Shown here: piece after piece, positions 27,207-36,080 of the stretch | How the letters are laid out: every line of letters begins with the position of its first letter | Position numbering within the stretch: the first letter of the stretch is position 1 | Assembly: GCA_002702065.1 (NCBI GenBank) | Contig: NZXX01000009.1 | Coordinates: forward strand, 310,001-374,000 | Length of the DNA stretch: 64,000 nucleotides | Origin: Anaerolineaceae bacterium | Lineage (GTDB): Bacteria; Chloroflexota; Anaerolineae; Aggregatilineales; Phototrophicaceae | Direction of reading: 5' to 3' | Translations under genes and position numbers: made by a program | The notes under the pieces: model-generated | The model's database searches: none | What the model was told of the DNA's origin: nothing | The model's input: only the letters and a program-made list of their open reading frames with translations

Positions 27207-29957
27207 TTATTCCGCTTCGACCACTGTCACCGGCGCGATGTCGGCAAGCTGCGGTTCGAGCACGCTGGCATCCCCCACCACGACGATGAGAAACTGGTCC
27301 GGCTGGATGTAAGCCTGGGCGGCATCCATCACCGCCGCCTGATCAATCCCCGCGACCGATTCGGGATAGTCTTCCAGTGCGCTGATGGGCACACCGCGCA
27401 GCTTGAACGCCGCGATCTGGTCGACAAACTGCTGGTAAGTTTCCAGCCCCAGCGCGAACCGTCCAACCATGCCGGAAGTCACGTCGTTGAGTTCATCAGC
27501 AGGCACATCTTCGGTCTGGATGCGATCGATCTCGCTGAGGATTTCTTCCAGCGCCGCCCCGGCCACTTCATTGCGCACCGCCGCGCTGATGCGGAATACG
27601 CCCCGGTCGGCGGGCAGGCTGAACGATGAGTAAATGCCGTAGGTGTAGCCTTTGTCCTCGCGGATATTCTGCGACAGGCGCGACGAGAAGTTGCCGCCGA
27701 AAATCTCGTTCATGACGCGAATGGCGTACAGGTCGTCGGTGTTGCCGACCGGCCCCAGGTTACCGATGATGAACTGCGCCTGCGAACTGCCGGGACGATC
27801 CACCAGGAAGATCTCGGATTCGGCTCTGGCTTCCAGTTCGGGGAATTCGATCACCTGAGCTTCACCGCTGCTTTCCCAGTCGCCAAAGGTCGCTTCGGCC
27901 AGTTCCAGCGCACGATCTGCGGTGATGTCGCCGGCGACGATCAGGAACGCGCCATCGGGGTTATTCTGCGATTCATAGAAGTCGATGACATCCTGACGGG
28001 TAACAGCCTGGACTGTTTCCGGGGTGGCGGTGTTGCCATAAGGGTGCGCCCCGTACAGCAGACGGCCAAAGGTCCGGCCAGCCTGGGCCGCCGGGTCCGC
28101 CAGCGCAAATTCGAGCGAGGTCAGCGAAGCTTCGCGCAGAATTTCCAGTTCTTCTTCGGGGAAGGTCGGGTTCAGCACCACGTCACCCAGCAGTTCAAAG
28201 GCCAGTTCCGTGTCTTCGCTGAGGGCAAACACCCCGGCAGCCAGGGCGTCCGTGCGCGATTCGCTGCCCATGCCACCGCCAACCTGTTCGATGGTACTGG
28301 CGATGTCCTGCGCGCTGCGCGTTTCGGTGCCGCGCGTCAACAACCCACCCGTGATCGACGCCAGCCCGGCCAGATCTGCGGGCGCGGCACTTTCCCCGCC
28401 CGGCTGGAACAAATCCAGCGAGATAATCGGGATGCTCGGCTGCTCGACGACGATCACCTCAAGGCCGTTATCCAGTGTAATTTCGGTGATAGGCGGCAGG
28501 GTGAATTCCGTAATAGGCAGCGGTTCCGGCGGCGTGTCCTGGTCGATGACGTAATCGTATTCAACCGGTTCATCGCTTTCGGCCTCCGTGCCCCCTACGA
28601 CGGGTTCAGCATCGGCAGCGGGCACAGCGTCGGATGGCACCACGTTGATGACATGGCGGTCTTCCGGTGCGAGATAGGCATCGAGCACGCGCTGAATGTC
28701 TTCAGAGGTCACTTCTTCAAAGCGGTTGATCTCGCCAAAGACGGCCTGCGGATCATCGAAGTAGTAATTGGCGGCCTGCACACTCTCGGCCAGATTAAAG
28801 GCGCTTTCGAGGCCGAGGATCCGTTCGCTGCGGATGCCGTTGATGGCTTTTTCCAGCTCGTCGGCACGCACACCTTCTTCGCGGATACGGTCCAGTTCGT
28901 CGTAAAAGACCTGCTCCACGTCTTCCGGTGGCACAGTCGCATTCGGCACCAGCAGCACCCCAAACAGGCTTGGCCCGCGCTGACCAAACAGGATGGTATC
29001 CGCCTGAACCGCCATACCGGTATCCAGCAGACTGACAGCCAACCGGCTCGAATTGCCCGCGCTGAGGATGCGTGCCAGCAGCTCGAGGGCAGCGTAATCT
29101 TCGTCGATGCGCGGCGGTGTTTCATAGCCGATCAGCGTCGCCGGGAGATTGGCCAGGCCATCTTCAATCGTGATGACCTCGGCCTCGGCCTGCTGCGCCA
29201 GATCAAAGTCCGGCAGCATGGGCGGCTCATCACCTGCCGGAATGCCCACGAAATAGCTGTCGATCAGCGTCTGCGTCTGCTCGAAGTCGATATCGCCAGC
29301 AACGACCAGCGTGGCGTTGTTGGGCAGATAGTAAGTGCTGTGGAAGTTGCGCACATCCTCGACGGTGGCGTTGTTCAGGTCTTCAATCGAACCGATGGTG
29401 CGTTTCTGGTACGGCTCGTAATCAAAGGGCCGTGTGAACAGCGTCTGGAGCGCTTCGCCATAGGGCGCATTGCCCACCCGCAGTTTATATTCTTCGATGA
29501 CGACGGCGCGCTGGTTGTCAAAATTCGCCTGATTCACGGCCAGCGATGCCATGCGGTCGGCTTCCAGCCACAGGCCCAGCGGCAGTTGGTGCGACGGCAA
29601 AATTTCGTAGTAGACGGTGACGTCGGTATCGGTGTAGGCGTTCAGCGAGCCACCCGCCGATGTGATTAGCCGGTCAATCTCGCCGGTTTCGATATGGGCG
29701 GTTTCCTCGAACATCATATGCTCGAACAGGTGGGCAAACCCGCTGCGGCCTTCGGGGTCATTGGCCCCGCCGACGTGATACCAGACGTTGATCGCCACCG
29801 TCGGGGCGGAATGATCCTCTACCAGAAGCACTTCCAGCCCGTTATCGAGCGTATATTCCAACACATCCAGTGCTTCACTGGTGTCTTCCTGCGCGGCGGC
29901 AAAGCCCATGCTTAGCAGCGCCATGCTACAAAATATCAAAAGAATTTTCCGTAACAT
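27207..29957 (-). CDS. M16-family metallopeptidase, two-domain secreted form
   Basis: 916 residues with a signal peptide (1-22). The first M16 repeat carries the inverted zinc motif HLFEH (His76, Glu79, His80), and a further Glu ligand lies about 75 residues on. The second repeat (from about residue 485, ITEITLDNGLEVIVVEQPS) lacks the zinc motif; the equivalent place reads DLAGLASITGGLLTRGT. That active/inactive pairing is normal for this family, whose two halves form a closed chamber that degrades peptides. It is made as one chain here rather than two genes. An acidic linker (VVGGTEAESDEPVEYDYV) joins the halves. It is probably exported. Confidence 0.93.
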   Translation of the reverse strand: MLRKILLIFCSMALLSMGFAAAQEDTSEALDVLEYTLDNGLEVLLVEDHSAPTVAINVWYHVGGANDPEGRSGFAHLFEHMMFEETAHIETGEIDRLITSAGGSLNAYTDTDVTVYYEILPSHQLPLGLWLEADRMASLAVNQANFDNQRAVVIEEYKLRVGNAPYGEALQTLFTRPFDYEPYQKRTIGSIEDLNNATVEDVRNFHSTYYLPNNATLVVAGDIDFEQTQTLIDSYFVGIPAGDEPPMLPDFDLAQQAEAEVITIEDGLANLPATLIGYETPPRIDEDYAALELLARILSAGNSSRLAVSLLDTGMAVQADTILFGQRGPSLFGVLLVPNATVPPEDVEQVFYDELDRIREEGVRADELEKAINGIRSERILGLESAFNLAESVQAANYYFDDPQAVFGEINRFEEVTSEDIQRVLDAYLAPEDRHVINVVPSDAVPAADAEPVVGGTEAESDEPVEYDYVIDQDTPPEPLPITEFTLPPITEITLDNGLEVIVVEQPSIPIISLDLFQPGGESAAPADLAGLASITGGLLTRGTETRSAQDIASTIEQVGGGMGSESRTDALAAGVFALSEDTELAFELLGDVVLNPTFPEEELEILREASLTSLEFALADPAAQAGRTFGRLLYGAHPYGNTATPETVQAVTRQDVIDFYESQNNPDGAFLIVAGDITADRALELAEATFGDWESSGEAQVIEFPELEARAESEIFLVDRPGSSQAQFIIGNLGPVGNTDDLYAIRVMNEIFGGNFSSRLSQNIREDKGYTYGIYSSFSLPADRGVFRISAAVRNEVAGAALEEILSEIDRIQTEDVPADELNDVTSGMVGRFALGLETYQQFVDQIAAFKLRGVPISALEDYPESVAGIDQAAVMDAAQAYIQPDQFLIVVVGDASVLEPQLADIAPVTVVEAE

Positions 29958-30064
29958 CCCGTCATTACTCCTGAATCTGCCATCACATAGCGATAATTCG
30001 TCTTCTTCATTATGAATGAGGCGCTTCGGGTTGACAACCGAACCCTGAAAACAGGTCGATTTAC

Positions 30065-30094
30065 CTGCCAGACTGCGTTAAACTGGATTATAAT
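30065..30094 (+). promoter_or_regulatory. Promoter of the DUF883-like gene
   Basis: A perfect TATAAT (30089-30094) with CTGCCA as -35 (30065-30070, spacing 18) lies 33 bases before the ATG. It is oriented away from the M16 gene. Confidence 0.5.
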
Positions 30095-30127
30095 AAGGCT
30101 AACGGTTCAGGTATTGGAGAGAAGATC

Positions 30128-30475
30128 ATGGCGACACAGAATGGCGCTGAAAAGATTGAAGTCGATACCAACGAAATCCGGCGTGAGGCTCTCGAAAAAG
30201 CGGATGAGATCCGCATGGAAGCGGCCAAGAAGTTAAACACCGCCGCAGAAACCATTCGCAAGGAAGTACGCGACAACGAGACAGATACAGAGGCGATTGC
30301 CCGTGCGGATGAAATCGCCACGCATCTGGAGAAAACAGCGACCTATCTCAGCAACAACACCGTCGAGCAAATGGGGGAAGACGCGACCGAAGTGGTGGTC
30401 AAGAACCCCTGGCAGTCGGTGCTGGTCGCCCTCATCATCGGGTTTTTCATCGGGATGATGTTCCGGCGCAAGTAG
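30128..30475 (+). CDS. DUF883-like (ElaB/YqjD-type) membrane-anchored protein
   Basis: 115 residues. Residues 1-85 are a long charged helix with coiled-coil character (EIRREALEKADEIRMEAAKK). A single C-terminal span follows in NPWQSVLVALIIGFFIGMMF, ending in RRK. This tail-anchored layout with PWQS before the span matches ElaB/YqjD, which bind ribosomes in stationary-phase E. coli; that function is not proven for this branch. It has its own promoter and terminator, so it is a single-gene unit. Confidence 0.7.
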   Translation: MATQNGAEKIEVDTNEIRREALEKADEIRMEAAKKLNTAAETIRKEVRDNETDTEAIARADEIATHLEKTATYLSNNTVEQMGEDATEVVVKNPWQSVLVALIIGFFIGMMFRRK

Positions 30476-30505
30476 CACAATCAGCTAGACAGTATATAAT
30501 CACCA

Positions 30506-30532
30506 ACCGGGCCGCAAAGCCCGGTATTTTTT
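30506..30532 (+). terminator. Intrinsic terminator of the DUF883-like gene
   Basis: ACCGGGC and GCCCGGT pair perfectly around CGCAAA and are followed by A and six T. It lies 31 bases after the stop codon. Confidence 0.9.
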
Positions 30533-30540
30533 AATTTGTC

Positions 30541-30660
30541 GCCAGTCACGAGTGCTCAGTGATAGTTGTCAGTTCACAGTCTACCGATGGCGTGCTTTGT
30601 GGCACACCATGACTTGCAGCCTCTGACAACTGACAACTGCTAACTGAAAACTGTTCACTG
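30541..30660. repeat. Intergenic imperfect inverted repeat with CAACTGA-type units
   Basis: The left part has AGTGATAGTTGTCAGTTCA and the right part is a run of CTGACAACTGACAACTGCTA and ACTGAAAACTGTTCACTG, largely complementary to it. A smaller GTGC/GCAC dyad sits in the middle. It looks like a small repeat element rather than coding DNA and ends just before the next gene. Confidence 0.55.
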
Positions 30661-30675
30661 CCCAAAGGTTACGCA

Positions 30676-31029
30676 ATGTCCCAATTCATGGTCAAGTTCA
30701 TGATCCTGTTCGCCCAACCAGACCAGCAGGACGAATTTGAGAATATCTACAACGATTTTTTCGCCCTGGTCGAACGTATGCCAGACATCACCCGCCGTCA
30801 GGTCATCGACATCCTGGGCAGCCCGGTGGGCGAAACCGGCCTGTTCCGTATCCTCGAAGTGTACTTTGAGGACCGGCCCACGATGGAAGCCGCCCTGCGC
30901 ACCAAAGCCGGTCAGGAAGCCGGTGCCGAACTGCGCCGCTTCAAGCCGGGGACGTTCGAAATGGTCTTCGCGGATGTGTATGAAGAAGAAGGCGGCGCCA
31001 CCGCCGACCCGAAGCAAACAGGGAGCTGA
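30676..31029 (+). CDS. EthD-domain protein
   Basis: 117 residues. The dimeric alpha/beta-barrel EthD family is indicated by MVKFMILFAQPDQQDEFENI, then LVERMPDITRRQVIDILGSP, and LEVYFEDRPTMEAALRT near the end. EthD-like proteins are small accessory or heme-related proteins of unknown chemistry in most species. It is only six bases upstream of xpt, so it is probably in the same operon, which does not explain its job. Confidence 0.75.
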   Translation: MSQFMVKFMILFAQPDQQDEFENIYNDFFALVERMPDITRRQVIDILGSPVGETGLFRILEVYFEDRPTMEAALRTKAGQEAGAELRRFKPGTFEMVFADVYEEEGGATADPKQTGS

Positions 31030-31035
31030 TGCGGT

Positions 31036-31617
31036 ATGCAACGTTTGAAAGACCTGATTCTTCAGGAAGGCCAGAACCTGGGGAATGGCATCCTCAAAAT
31101 CGACAGCCTGCTCAACCACCAGATCTACCCCGATGTGATGGTGGAAATGGGGCAGGAGATGGCGAAGCGGTTCGAAAATACCCGGATTGACCGCATCCTG
31201 ACCGCCGAAATTTCCGGCATCGCCCCGGCATTGACGACCGGCATGGTCATGCGCGTGCCGGTGGTGTATGCGCGCAAGAAAAAGCCGATCACAATGGCCG
31301 GGCCGGTGTTCCTCGAAACTGCCCCCAGCCACACCAAAGGCGGCGATGTCTCGCTGCTGGTATCGGCGGAATTTCTGCATGCGGGTGAAAACGTCCTGAT
31401 CATCGACGATTTTCTGGCAACCGGCCAGACCCTGCTGGCGCTGGCACGGATGGTCAAAAGCGCCAAATCGAATCTGGTGGGCGTGGGCACGGTGGTCGAA
31501 AAAGAGTTTGAAGGCGGGCGCGCGCTGATGCATAAGGCGGGCTATACCCATATTCCGATTGAGGCGCTCGTCACCATCATCAACATGGATGATGGCAAGA
31601 TCGTTCTGGCCGATTAA
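31036..31617 (+). CDS. xpt: Xanthine phosphoribosyltransferase
   Basis: 193 residues, the length and pattern of B. subtilis Xpt. The start MQRLKDLILQEGQNLGNGIL leads to KIDSLLNHQI. The PRPP loop region is in LTAEISGIAPALTTGM, VPVVYARKKK follows, and the signature VLIIDDFLATGQTLLAL holds the PRPP-binding acidic pair. It converts xanthine and PRPP to XMP, the substrate of the GMP synthase encoded next. The two together form a salvage route to GMP. No purine riboswitch is evident upstream. Confidence 0.95.
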   Translation: MQRLKDLILQEGQNLGNGILKIDSLLNHQIYPDVMVEMGQEMAKRFENTRIDRILTAEISGIAPALTTGMVMRVPVVYARKKKPITMAGPVFLETAPSHTKGGDVSLLVSAEFLHAGENVLIIDDFLATGQTLLALARMVKSAKSNLVGVGTVVEKEFEGGRALMHKAGYTHIPIEALVTIINMDDGKIVLAD

Positions 31618-31652
31618 CGTTGGTCCTTTGTCAAAATTTGTGGAGTGTGTAG

Positions 31653-33203
31653 ATGAGTGATCTCCGGTTTGGCGGCATCGCCATTCTCGATTTTGGTTCG
31701 CAGTATACGCAGTTGATCGCCCGCCGGGTGCGCGAACAGGGCGTCTATGCGGCGGTTTACCCGTTCGATGCCCCGCAAGCAGAAATCGACCAGCATCACC
31801 CCAAAGGCTATATCCTGTCCGGCGGGCCAAACAGCGTCTACGAAGCGGGCGCGCCGCAGGTTCCTGTAGCCGTGCTGGAAGCCAACAAGCCGGTGCTGGG
31901 CATCTGCTATGGCATGCAGGCGCTGACGCACGCGCTGGGTGGGAAAGTCACGGCGTCGTTGGCCCGTGAATATGGCCCGGCGGTCATCACCCATACGCCG
32001 CACAGCTCGCTGCTCGACGGTCTGCCGCAGTCACTGAAGGTGTGGATGTCGCATGGCGATCGCATCGAACAGCCGCCGGAGAACTTCGTGCCGCTGGCGC
32101 AATCCGAAAATTCCCCCTATGCTGCCATCGGCCATGTGGGACGCCGTTATTATGGGGTTCAGTTTCACCCGGAAGTCGCCCACACACCACAGGGCGTCAA
32201 CATCCTGCGTAACTTCGTCTTCAACATTTGCGGCTGCCGCGAGTCATGGTCGCCAGAGAGCTTTATTGAAGATGCAATCCAGTCCATTCGGGAACGTGTC
32301 GGCCCGGAGCGCGTGATTCTCGGCCTCAGCGGTGGTGTCGATTCCGCCGTGACCGCGGCATTGCTCCAGCGGGCGATTGGCACACAGCTCACCGCGATTT
32401 TTGTCAACACGGGGATGCTGCGCAAGGACGAGCCGGAAGATGTGCTGCGGGTGTTCCGCGGCCAGCAGGGCATTCTCGTCGTGGCGGTCGATGCCACCGA
32501 GCAGTTTCTGGGTGCGCTGCAAGGCGTGACCGAACCGGAACGCAAGCGCAAGGTGATCGGCGGGCTGTTTATTGATGTGTTTGCCGAGGAAGCCCGCGCA
32601 CTGGAAGGCGTCCGTTTTCTGGCACAGGGGACAATCTATCCCGATGTCATTGAAAGTGCCGCCAGCAGCAAATCATCGCGCACCATCAAGAGCCATCACA
32701 ACGTCGGCGGCCTGCCGGATGACCTGCATTTTGAGTTGATCGAACCGCTGCGCGACCTGTTCAAGGATGAAGTGCGACGCGTGGGCACGGCGCTCGGCCT
32801 GCCCGACCATATCGTCTGGCGGCAGCCATTCCCTGGCCCCGGTCTGGCGGTGCGCTGCCTGGGCGATCTGACGTGGGAACGGCTGGAAACCCTGCGCGAA
32901 GCCGACGCCATCTTTCGCGAGGAACTGGAAAAAGCCGATTTGCTGCGGAACGGCACGGCGCAGTCATTCGCGGTGCTGCTGCCGGTCAAGAGTGTGGGGG
33001 TTCAGGGCGATAACCGCACTTATAACGAGGTCATCGCGCTGCGTTCAGTGACCACCGACGATTTCATGACGGCGGATTGGTCACGGTTGGATTATGACCT
33101 GCTGGCCCGCGCCAGCAACCGCATCGTCAACGAGGTGGCGGGGGTCAATCGCGTGGTCTACGACATCACCAGCAAACCGCCCGGCACCATCGAGTGGGAG
33201 TAA
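31653..33203 (+). CDS. guaA: GMP synthase (glutamine-hydrolysing)
   Basis: 516 residues, full length. The glutamine amidotransferase domain (1-195) has the nucleophile in VLGICYGMQALTHAL and the His-Glu pair in YGVQFHPEVAHT. The ATP pyrophosphatase domain has the PP-loop LGLSGGVDSAVTAALL. The dimerisation domain has the typical RQPFPGPGLAVRCLG and ends KPPGTIEWE. It aminates XMP to GMP. It lies 35 bases downstream of xpt. Its stop is only three bases from the stop of the converging PIN gene, so transcripts of the two will overlap. Confidence 0.98.
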   Translation: MSDLRFGGIAILDFGSQYTQLIARRVREQGVYAAVYPFDAPQAEIDQHHPKGYILSGGPNSVYEAGAPQVPVAVLEANKPVLGICYGMQALTHALGGKVTASLAREYGPAVITHTPHSSLLDGLPQSLKVWMSHGDRIEQPPENFVPLAQSENSPYAAIGHVGRRYYGVQFHPEVAHTPQGVNILRNFVFNICGCRESWSPESFIEDAIQSIRERVGPERVILGLSGGVDSAVTAALLQRAIGTQLTAIFVNTGMLRKDEPEDVLRVFRGQQGILVVAVDATEQFLGALQGVTEPERKRKVIGGLFIDVFAEEARALEGVRFLAQGTIYPDVIESAASSKSSRTIKSHHNVGGLPDDLHFELIEPLRDLFKDEVRRVGTALGLPDHIVWRQPFPGPGLAVRCLGDLTWERLETLREADAIFREELEKADLLRNGTAQSFAVLLPVKSVGVQGDNRTYNEVIALRSVTTDDFMTADWSRLDYDLLARASNRIVNEVAGVNRVVYDITSKPPGTIEWE

Positions 33204-33206
33204 GGG

Positions 33207-33593
33207 CTACCAGATCACCGTCACCGGATATTTTGCAATGGCCGCGTCTTTCGTGATGATGGCCATATTTTCGTATACAGCCTGTGCAACCAGCATCCGG
33301 TCAAACGGGTCTTTGTGATGGTCAGGCAATTTATCCAGATGATAGATGTGCACCGGTTGAACTAAAAGCAGGTGTATACCATTTGTTTGTTGTTCGGTTG
33401 TGATAATCGTCGCCAAGTCACGAGGAAGGGATAAGTGTCCCAACTGAGACTTGATCTGAATCTCCCAGACACTGGCTACACTCAGGTAAAGTTCATTGCC
33501 CGGTTCCTGAAAAATTGCCATGACCTTATCTGAGATATTTTGATATTTATCGGCCCACCACAGAAACACATGACTATCCAGCAAATATCTCAT
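33207..33593 (-). CDS. PIN-domain ribonuclease toxin (VapC-like)
   Basis: 128 residues. The start YLLDSHVFLWWADKYQ holds the first catalytic Asp; SVASVWEIQIKSQLGHL gives the conserved Glu and the helix typical of this VapC subgroup. HHKDPFDRMLVAQAV gives two more acidic positions, and IITKDAAIAKYPV is the last strand. It overlaps its antitoxin gene by four bases. The pair is embedded between the purine operon and a sugar-acid gene pair, and is less G/C-rich than both, which fits gain by transfer. Confidence 0.9.
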   Translation of the reverse strand: MRYLLDSHVFLWWADKYQNISDKVMAIFQEPGNELYLSVASVWEIQIKSQLGHLSLPRDLATIITTEQQTNGIHLLLVQPVHIYHLDKLPDHHKDPFDRMLVAQAVYENMAIITKDAAIAKYPVTVIW

Positions 33594-33787
33594 TCTTCAC
33601 CAAGCCAAAATGAATCCGGCAGTTCATCGTCGAAATTTTCGCTTATCCAGATGCCGGGAAACAGACCAGGGACACGGGGTCGCAACGCTATCGCAGCTTC
33701 GTGGTCCTGAATGTAAGCAACAACTTGCTGTTTTTCTTCGGGGGTCAGTTCGTCAATGGTGCGGAACAAGGTTTGCAGATCAGTCAT
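33590..33787 (-). CDS. Antitoxin of the PIN toxin (DUF2281-like)
   Basis: 65 residues from the ATG at 33787; a longer in-frame start would add unlikely residues. ELTPEEKQQVVAYIQDHEAA is a helix of the type seen in DUF2281-like antitoxins, followed by PGLFPGIWISENFDDELPDSF, the usual C-terminal toxin-binding strand. The gene stops inside the toxin start, with a four-base overlap, as is usual for coupled toxin-antitoxin translation. Confidence 0.8.
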   Translation of the reverse strand: MTDLQTLFRTIDELTPEEKQQVVAYIQDHEAAIALRPRVPGLFPGIWISENFDDELPDSFWLGEE

Positions 33788-33958
33788 TGCTGTCTCACTC
33801 CGTACTTTTGAGCATATTATACCATTGTCTGCCTGTGCAGCTGCTGAAACAGGGATGGACGCTGCCGGGCCGCTATAATGGGGCGACACCTAAAAAACTG
33901 CTGGCGGCATATGTGCCGGGCAACCAGCCGATTTATTCACTAAAGACAGGAGTGCGCT

Positions 33959-34873
33959 TTGTTTTCAGGAATTTACCAGATCTTACATACGCCATTTGAC
34001 GATGCCGGGGCAATTGACTGGGCCAGCCACGAACGCCAGATTCAGTACTGCCTGGATGTGGGCGTGCATGGGTTAGCCGTGCCAGCGATGGCCAGTGAAT
34101 TTTTTACATTGTCGGATCAGGAACGGTTTGAGATCGTCGAGTTTACGCTGAAGGCCGTCAATCGCCGGGTGCCGGTGCTGGTCGGGGCACAGGCGGTCAG
34201 CCAGCCAGTGGCGATGAGCTTCGCCGAACATGCCGCCCAACATGGCGCCGATGGTCTGCTGGCGATGCCGCCGTATCTGCGCAAAGCCTCGAAAGCCGAT
34301 GTGGGCCGCTACTATCAGGCGCTGGCGAGTGTCGGCCTGCCCGTCATGATCCAGAACGCCCCAGCCCCGGTGGGCACGCCGCTGAGTCCGCCGGAACTAA
34401 CAGAACTACTGCAACAGGAAGCCAAAATCAGCTACGTCAAGGAAGAAACCACGCCGATTTTGCAGCGCATCTCGCGAATCCATGGCCTGGCGGGCGCGGC
34501 CTGTCTGGGGATTTTCGGCGGCGCCAACGGGCTGTATCTGCTGGATGAACTGCGACGCGGCGCGGTCGGCAATATGCCCGGCGGCGGCTTTGTCGATGTG
34601 CAGGTCAAAATTTACAACCGGTATATCGCAGGGGACACATCCGGTGCGGAAGCCCTGCAAGAACGGTTGCTGTCGCTGCTGAGTTACGCGGCGGTTTATG
34701 GGGTGGTGTTTCATAAGTATTTGCTCTGGCGGCGCGGGGTGCTGCAATCGCCCTATGCGCGGGACCCGCAGCAGCTTCCGCTGGACGACGAAGACAAACG
34801 CGCTATCGAACGATACTGGCAGCGGGTGGCCGACGACGCAGCCGACGATTATCCCCTAGAGGCGGGTTCATGA
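33959..34873 (+). CDS. Dihydrodipicolinate-synthase-family aldolase/lyase
   Basis: 304 residues from a TTG start with AGGAG seven bases before it. The TIM-barrel fold begins GIYQILHTPFDDAGAIDW. The ring of DHDPS-type motifs follows: GVHGLAVPAMASEFFTLS in place of GTTGE, LLAMPPYL in place of the usual TPYY loop, and the Schiff-base lysine in ISYVKEET. Members cleave or make 2-keto-3-deoxy sugar acids and related compounds. It overlaps a dehydratase of the enolase superfamily by four bases, so both probably act in one sugar-acid pathway: dehydration, then aldol cleavage. Confidence 0.9.
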   Translation: MFSGIYQILHTPFDDAGAIDWASHERQIQYCLDVGVHGLAVPAMASEFFTLSDQERFEIVEFTLKAVNRRVPVLVGAQAVSQPVAMSFAEHAAQHGADGLLAMPPYLRKASKADVGRYYQALASVGLPVMIQNAPAPVGTPLSPPELTELLQQEAKISYVKEETTPILQRISRIHGLAGAACLGIFGGANGLYLLDELRRGAVGNMPGGGFVDVQVKIYNRYIAGDTSGAEALQERLLSLLSYAAVYGVVFHKYLLWRRGVLQSPYARDPQQLPLDDEDKRAIERYWQRVADDAADDYPLEAGS

Positions 34874-36024
34874 CCATCGAAACGATTGAGGCCATACCGG
34901 TCCGCATCAAGCGCGACGAAGCCTACCTCGGCACACTGCCCAGCGGCGTTGATCCGGACAGCTACTTCGTCCGCCCGCCATATCGCGCGTTGTATTCGGC
35001 CCACTTCGAAACGGTGTTCGTCAAAATCCGCACAACGGATGGCGTCACCGGCTGGGGCGAAGCGCTGGCCCCGGTCGCGCCGGAAGTCGTCAGCACCATC
35101 ATCAACCAACTGCTGGCCCCGGCGCTGCGCGGCAACGACCCCCTCGCCAGCGATTATCTATGGTCGGTCATGTACAACCTGATGCGCGAGCGCGGCTATC
35201 ACGGTGGCTTTATGCTGGATGCCATCAGCGCCTGTGACATCGCTCTGTGGGATTTACGCGGCAAGCTGCTCGGTCAACCGGTGTATCGCCTGCTGGGCGG
35301 ACCGCATCGGGATTCGGTCCCATGTTATGTATCTGGCCTGCCACGCCCGGATGATGCGGGTCGCATTGCACTGGCAGAAGACTGGATGCAGCAGGGTTTC
35401 GACTCGTTCAAATTGCACGCGGGCAACGGCGTTCAGTCGGATGCCGACAGCATTGGCGCACTGCGGCAGGCGCTGGGGCCAGCGGCCACCCTCATGCTGG
35501 ATGGACACTGGGTCTACTCGCTGGATGAAGCCGTCGCGCTCGGTCACCGGCTGGAAAGCCACAACGCCGCCCTGTTTGAAGCGCCCATCAACCCGGAAGA
35601 TATCGACGCGCATGTCAAACTGGCGGATGCCGTCGCGGTGCCGATTGCTATTGGCGAAACCGAGCGCACCCGCTTTCAGTTCAAGCCGTGGCTGATGCAG
35701 CGTGGCGCGGATGTGCTGCAACCAGATGCCGGACGCGTGGGCATTTCGGAACTGGTCAAAATCGCTTACATGGCGGAGGCATTTAATATCCCGGTCGCGC
35801 CGCATCTGAGCGTCGGCCTCGGCCCGTGCATCGCCGCGTCGATTCACGCATCGGCGGCCATTGCCAACCTGTGGATGCTGGAATATCAACCGCCGGTGTT
35901 TGAACTGGCCAACAGCCTGCTGGTGCAGCCGCTGGTCTGCAAGGCAGGTCAGTTTCATCTGCCGGACGGGGCAGGGTTGGGCGCAGACATTGACGAGCAG
36001 CGACTCAAAGCCATGCAGCGATAA
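34870..36024 (+). CDS. Mandelate racemase / muconate lactonizing enzyme family dehydratase
   Basis: 384 residues of the enolase superfamily. The catalytic base region is DSFKLHAGNG (K-x-H). The three metal ligands lie in LMLDGHWVYS, LFEAPINPED and IAIGETERT. Further sites are LQPDAGRVGIS and the general-base His in VAPHLSVGLG. In the N-terminal capping domain, a long loop includes SGVDPDSYFVRPPYRA. The group includes acid-sugar dehydratases and racemases; the loop is not diagnostic for one sugar. It is coupled with the DHDPS-family gene upstream. Confidence 0.92.
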   Translation: MTIETIEAIPVRIKRDEAYLGTLPSGVDPDSYFVRPPYRALYSAHFETVFVKIRTTDGVTGWGEALAPVAPEVVSTIINQLLAPALRGNDPLASDYLWSVMYNLMRERGYHGGFMLDAISACDIALWDLRGKLLGQPVYRLLGGPHRDSVPCYVSGLPRPDDAGRIALAEDWMQQGFDSFKLHAGNGVQSDADSIGALRQALGPAATLMLDGHWVYSLDEAVALGHRLESHNAALFEAPINPEDIDAHVKLADAVAVPIAIGETERTRFQFKPWLMQRGADVLQPDAGRVGISELVKIAYMAEAFNIPVAPHLSVGLGPCIAASIHASAAIANLWMLEYQPPVFELANSLLVQPLVCKAGQFHLPDGAGLGADIDEQRLKAMQR

Positions 36025-36057
36025 GGCACAAAGACGACAACTTAACCGCTTTGTGCC
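36025..36057. terminator. Perfect inverted repeat after the dehydratase gene
   Basis: GGCACAAAG directly after the TAA stop pairs with CTTTGTGCC 15 bases on. It lies between converging genes and has no T-run. The CACAAAG core is also that of the CAAAG repeats elsewhere in the window, so it could be a repeat rather than a terminator. Confidence 0.5.
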
Positions 36058-36080
36058 CTGATGTCTGCAAAAAAGCGACC

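Noticed and set aside
28044..29669. 541-codon open frame opposite the M16 peptidase gene
   Set aside because: Its length is due to codon bias of the M16 gene on the other strand; the zinc motif and family match are only in the minus-strand reading.
30482..30505. TATAAT at 30495-30500 as a promoter for the purine operon
   Set aside because: It is immediately followed by the strong terminator at 30506-30532, so it could not drive the operon.
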